From NCBI GenBank assembly GCA_040954595.2, contig CM082576.2, positions 4,092,001 through 4,156,000 of the forward strand: 64,000 nucleotides of DNA, given 5' to 3'. The notes under the pieces are model-generated. The model did no database searches and was not told the DNA's origin. It saw nothing but the letters and a program-made list of their open reading frames with translations. The stretch comes from Balanoglossus misakiensis (Eukaryota > Hemichordata). Shown here in pieces: positions 61,063-64,000 of the stretch; the first letter of the stretch is position 1; every line of letters starts with the position of its first letter. Position numbers and translations under genes: made by a program.

Positions 61063-64000
61063 AACCACCGGGACAGAAATAGCATGATAAACGACTAAAC
61101 AAATGACTGCTGTTCGATAGCTCCATAGCTCGGGGGAAATACAGCTCAAAGTTATTTTTCACTGGAGAGAGATGACGTGAGCACTGGAGAAGAGCTAATT
61201 GAAGGAATGTTAACAAAACTATCCTTGTTTGATTTGATTGCGCTGGAAAAGCTACGCAACAGAGAGACCACTGCAGCCCTGCAGACAAGATTAGGATGAT
61301 GATAGAGATAAGTGGCAAGCAATGAACAACCCCAAGGAGGACATAGAAGATCCACTGACAGCATATAAAGCGACGGTCACAACTCAGTACAAGTACAATG
61401 TATGAAGAGCAGTATTTACTTCATCTAGAAAAACCAAAAATGAGTCATATTAAAAGACAAGTGCTCTAATCAGAGACAACACCCACACACAGAGCATGTT
61501 CTGGAGAAATCCTCGTCTGTCTGTCTGCCTTAAACAAACCCGATAAGAAAAGGTTAAGACAGGAAAGGAGATAATATTTTTAACTACTCCTTTCTCATTA
61601 TCCGTTAATGGCTCAGAATCCCTAATCAAGTGACTCTGGATCCCTTCTCCCTCTCAAACAGTCTCCATCAGGAGGGATTGGCCCACTCAGATCTTATCGG
61701 CATCTCTAAGCCTAAAAATTTGACTTCTATCAATTGCAGCTATAGCACCAGAGATCACACACAGAGCTTTTGGGGGATACAGTTTTCACCTGTAAACCCA
61801 TCATGTATTACCATGACAACCGAACTTGAAGCTACAATGAACACTTAGGACCATTCTGGACTAACCAGTATAAAGCTTCAGCTAGAACACATTATCTGAA
61901 GGGACAAATCCTTTTCGGAAGAAGTAAATATGATTGCTGAAGTCCAAATAGATGTTGCTACATACAATGTACCTGGCATACTGTTACAGTTTTACCTCAG
62001 AAAAACGTATGAAATTTCCTAGAGTTACATGTACCTTTACAACATTTGTGTATGATCACTCTCTGGTGTGTTATGTGGTATCGTATTATCATTACAGTCG
62101 GTAGACGCTATAAGCTAAAGACTGGCTGTGGACAAACAGCAACAAGAGTTATCCATCCAGAAAATTACTTTTCAAGCCGTCAGCCTGTTCATGCATTCAG
62201 GTACTAGAGTATACATGTATAGCCAGTATTGTAAGCATTGGAGTATATAGCCACAAATGAGGGCCATGAGAGAGTTTTAAGTATAACATGTGTATATCTA
62301 AGACGTTTACTACTTGGCTAGTTCCACTGGTAGATTTTACAGTGATGTTATTAAGTTCCTATACTGCAGGCATTGTAATAATTTATGAGTAGCTGTGGGG
62401 CTTTAATACATGTAACAACCCAGTCTGATCTCATCACTGGCAATGTCCTTTCAGTGCAGACACAGAGCTGCCTTGCATAAGGTCGGCCAGTGCACCTCCG
62501 TGCTTTTATCAATTATTCATTCTAAGATATATCCGTATAGCTTTCAGGGCTGAAGTACTGACATGTCGGATGACAGTGGTGTATTACCTTTTGCTTCGAG
62601 TAGTATTATCCCACGGAAACTCCATAGAAAATTAAACCCCCCCATAAGGCAATTTGCATGGCTAGCCTCACTTTTCCCGGAATCACAACAGGGACTGAGC
62701 GCCCAGCAGTGAAATTTCAGGAAGACGATCATTATCATCATCCGCTTTGCAGCTTTTGATTCAGCGATATCAAAATAACAGATACTGGAAACATCGATCA
62801 ATGCATGCAGCAGCAAACGACATCGGTCTTTTAGACATGCAACCGCATTTGTAAACATGGACTATTTCATGTCCCTCGCACGTGTAATTTTATTTTTGGA
62901 GATGACCCCTAACATTTATACGAGAGACCCCGTCTAATATAGCTGATCAATTAATATGTACAGTTGGATGCACAATGTCAACAGATGTAAAGTGTGTTGT
63001 CAAATTTGCATTCAGGGCAGTTCATGCTTCGACATTTCCGTGCATTTCAAAGCAAGGCATCAGTATTCCGTGTACAAAGCATCCGAGTCTGCTCCTATTT
63101 TAACATCTTTATAGTTACACCGAGTTGATCTTGATAAGCATCAGAGATGTTCCATTATAGAACATGACTCAACGCTCGCTCCAAAGTCAGACCAGACGCA
63201 ATGCATTTCTGATTTTCATATGTTTCAGTATTTCTTATCAAATTCCACAACATATTGTGAAAAATAAATTTATCATTTTTTTATATATTTCTAGAGATGT
63301 CCGCATTTCTTGTCGATGTAGAAAATGCAGAGGAATGGAGCCAAAGTAGATCGAGGCAATTTACTTAGTCTGCTATGATCGTCTGACTCAAGCAAACAAA
63401 TTACAAATTGAGAATGGCAAATTATGGAAACGATATCTCCCCACTCAGAATCTTGATCAGTGTCTCTTTAGTGTCGTCAAACAAAACTCATCCTCTGCCT
63501 GCCGGCCGGAGGTAAAATGTGATGCAGCACGCTCAGCTTTTAGCGGCATTTCTCTGCAACAAGGAACTCTACTGAAAATAAATTGTTATTTCCTCCACAG
63601 CAAAAACACCCACTTTTTGAATTTCTAATACTATAATAAGAATAATCATGATAAATTTAATAATGAAACAGTCTTCCTTTCAAAAACTTTAACTGCGTCA
63701 CTTTTCGTGATTCTCACAAAAACTCTTGCATTTACATGTACCTTTAACCATGTTTTCCAGGAACACATTAATTACACTCTCTGCCACAGAGTACATTTAA
63801 CTCTCTTTCGGTAATAAATTTGTATGACATGCAAGAAAGAAGTCCAACCCCATTAAAAGCAGTCATTATCAAGCAATTTCAAAAAAAGTCTTTGTGAAAT
63901 TGCTCGAATATCTCAACCCCATTGATTGATGTCCGGCTTGTCTATTCTAGCATTCCACAGTTATTAGTGGATGCTACACGATAAAGAATACATCCTCTCC

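Larger units (their letters stand above)
54019..64000. other. Large exchanger intron, no coding sequence seen
   Basis: About 10 kb upstream of the first visible exchanger exon, AT-rich, with short unconvincing open frames only. In vertebrate NCX the preceding coding sequence is one very large exon, so this is probably part of a single long intron. Duplicated modules at 60.4-61.1 kb and an X-box-like site at 59766-59778 are noted separately. Confidence 0.5.

Overview
This window is animal nuclear DNA. Its genes are split into many short exons with GT-AG introns, it is AT-rich, it has polyadenylation signals rather than ribosome-binding sites, and it holds microsatellites and small inverted-repeat elements. 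The protein families (golgin-84, SLC8 Na+/Ca2+ exchanger, diphthamide synthase DPH6, pancreatic-type procarboxypeptidases) point to a bilaterian invertebrate. A cephalochordate (amphioxus) fits best, but a mollusc, hemichordate or similar is not excluded; this is inference, not something read directly.

Layout. 0-17 kb is a cluster of three M14A procarboxypeptidase genes: one on the minus strand, cut by the left edge (236-2629), and two complete plus-strand copies (3551-12642 and 13322-16811). All three share the same exon order and intron phases. The first intron of the middle gene is about 6 kb and holds tandem repeats, an outward-facing inverted repeat pair, and an unexplained minus-strand series of exon-like units with a promoter-like palindrome at 8.7 kb. 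At 17.1-19.0 kb there is a plus-strand gene for a type I membrane protein of unrecognised family. At 19.4-23.5 kb there are two tandem minus-strand leucine-rich-repeat genes with different charged tails. At 25.8-30.1 kb GOLGA5 (golgin-84) lies on the minus strand in 12 coding exons. At 33.5-42.0 kb DPH6 lies on the plus strand in 17 exons, in the long form with RidA/YjgF-like domains after the ATP-pyrophosphatase domain. From 47.1 kb rightward the 3' part of an SLC8-type Na+/Ca2+ exchanger lies on the minus strand. Five exons are present; the rest lies beyond the right edge, so 54.0-64.0 kb appears to be one large intron.

How the genes relate. The carboxypeptidases are a duplicated digestive or secreted family; residues at the specificity position suggest the copies differ in substrate. 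The LRR pair is another local duplication. GOLGA5, DPH6 and the exchanger are unrelated housekeeping or physiological genes. A short terminal-inverted-repeat element occurs once in an intron of each of these last three genes, and a second, unrelated foldback element sits in DPH6. I found no viral genes, CRISPR arrays, rRNAs or convincing tRNAs.
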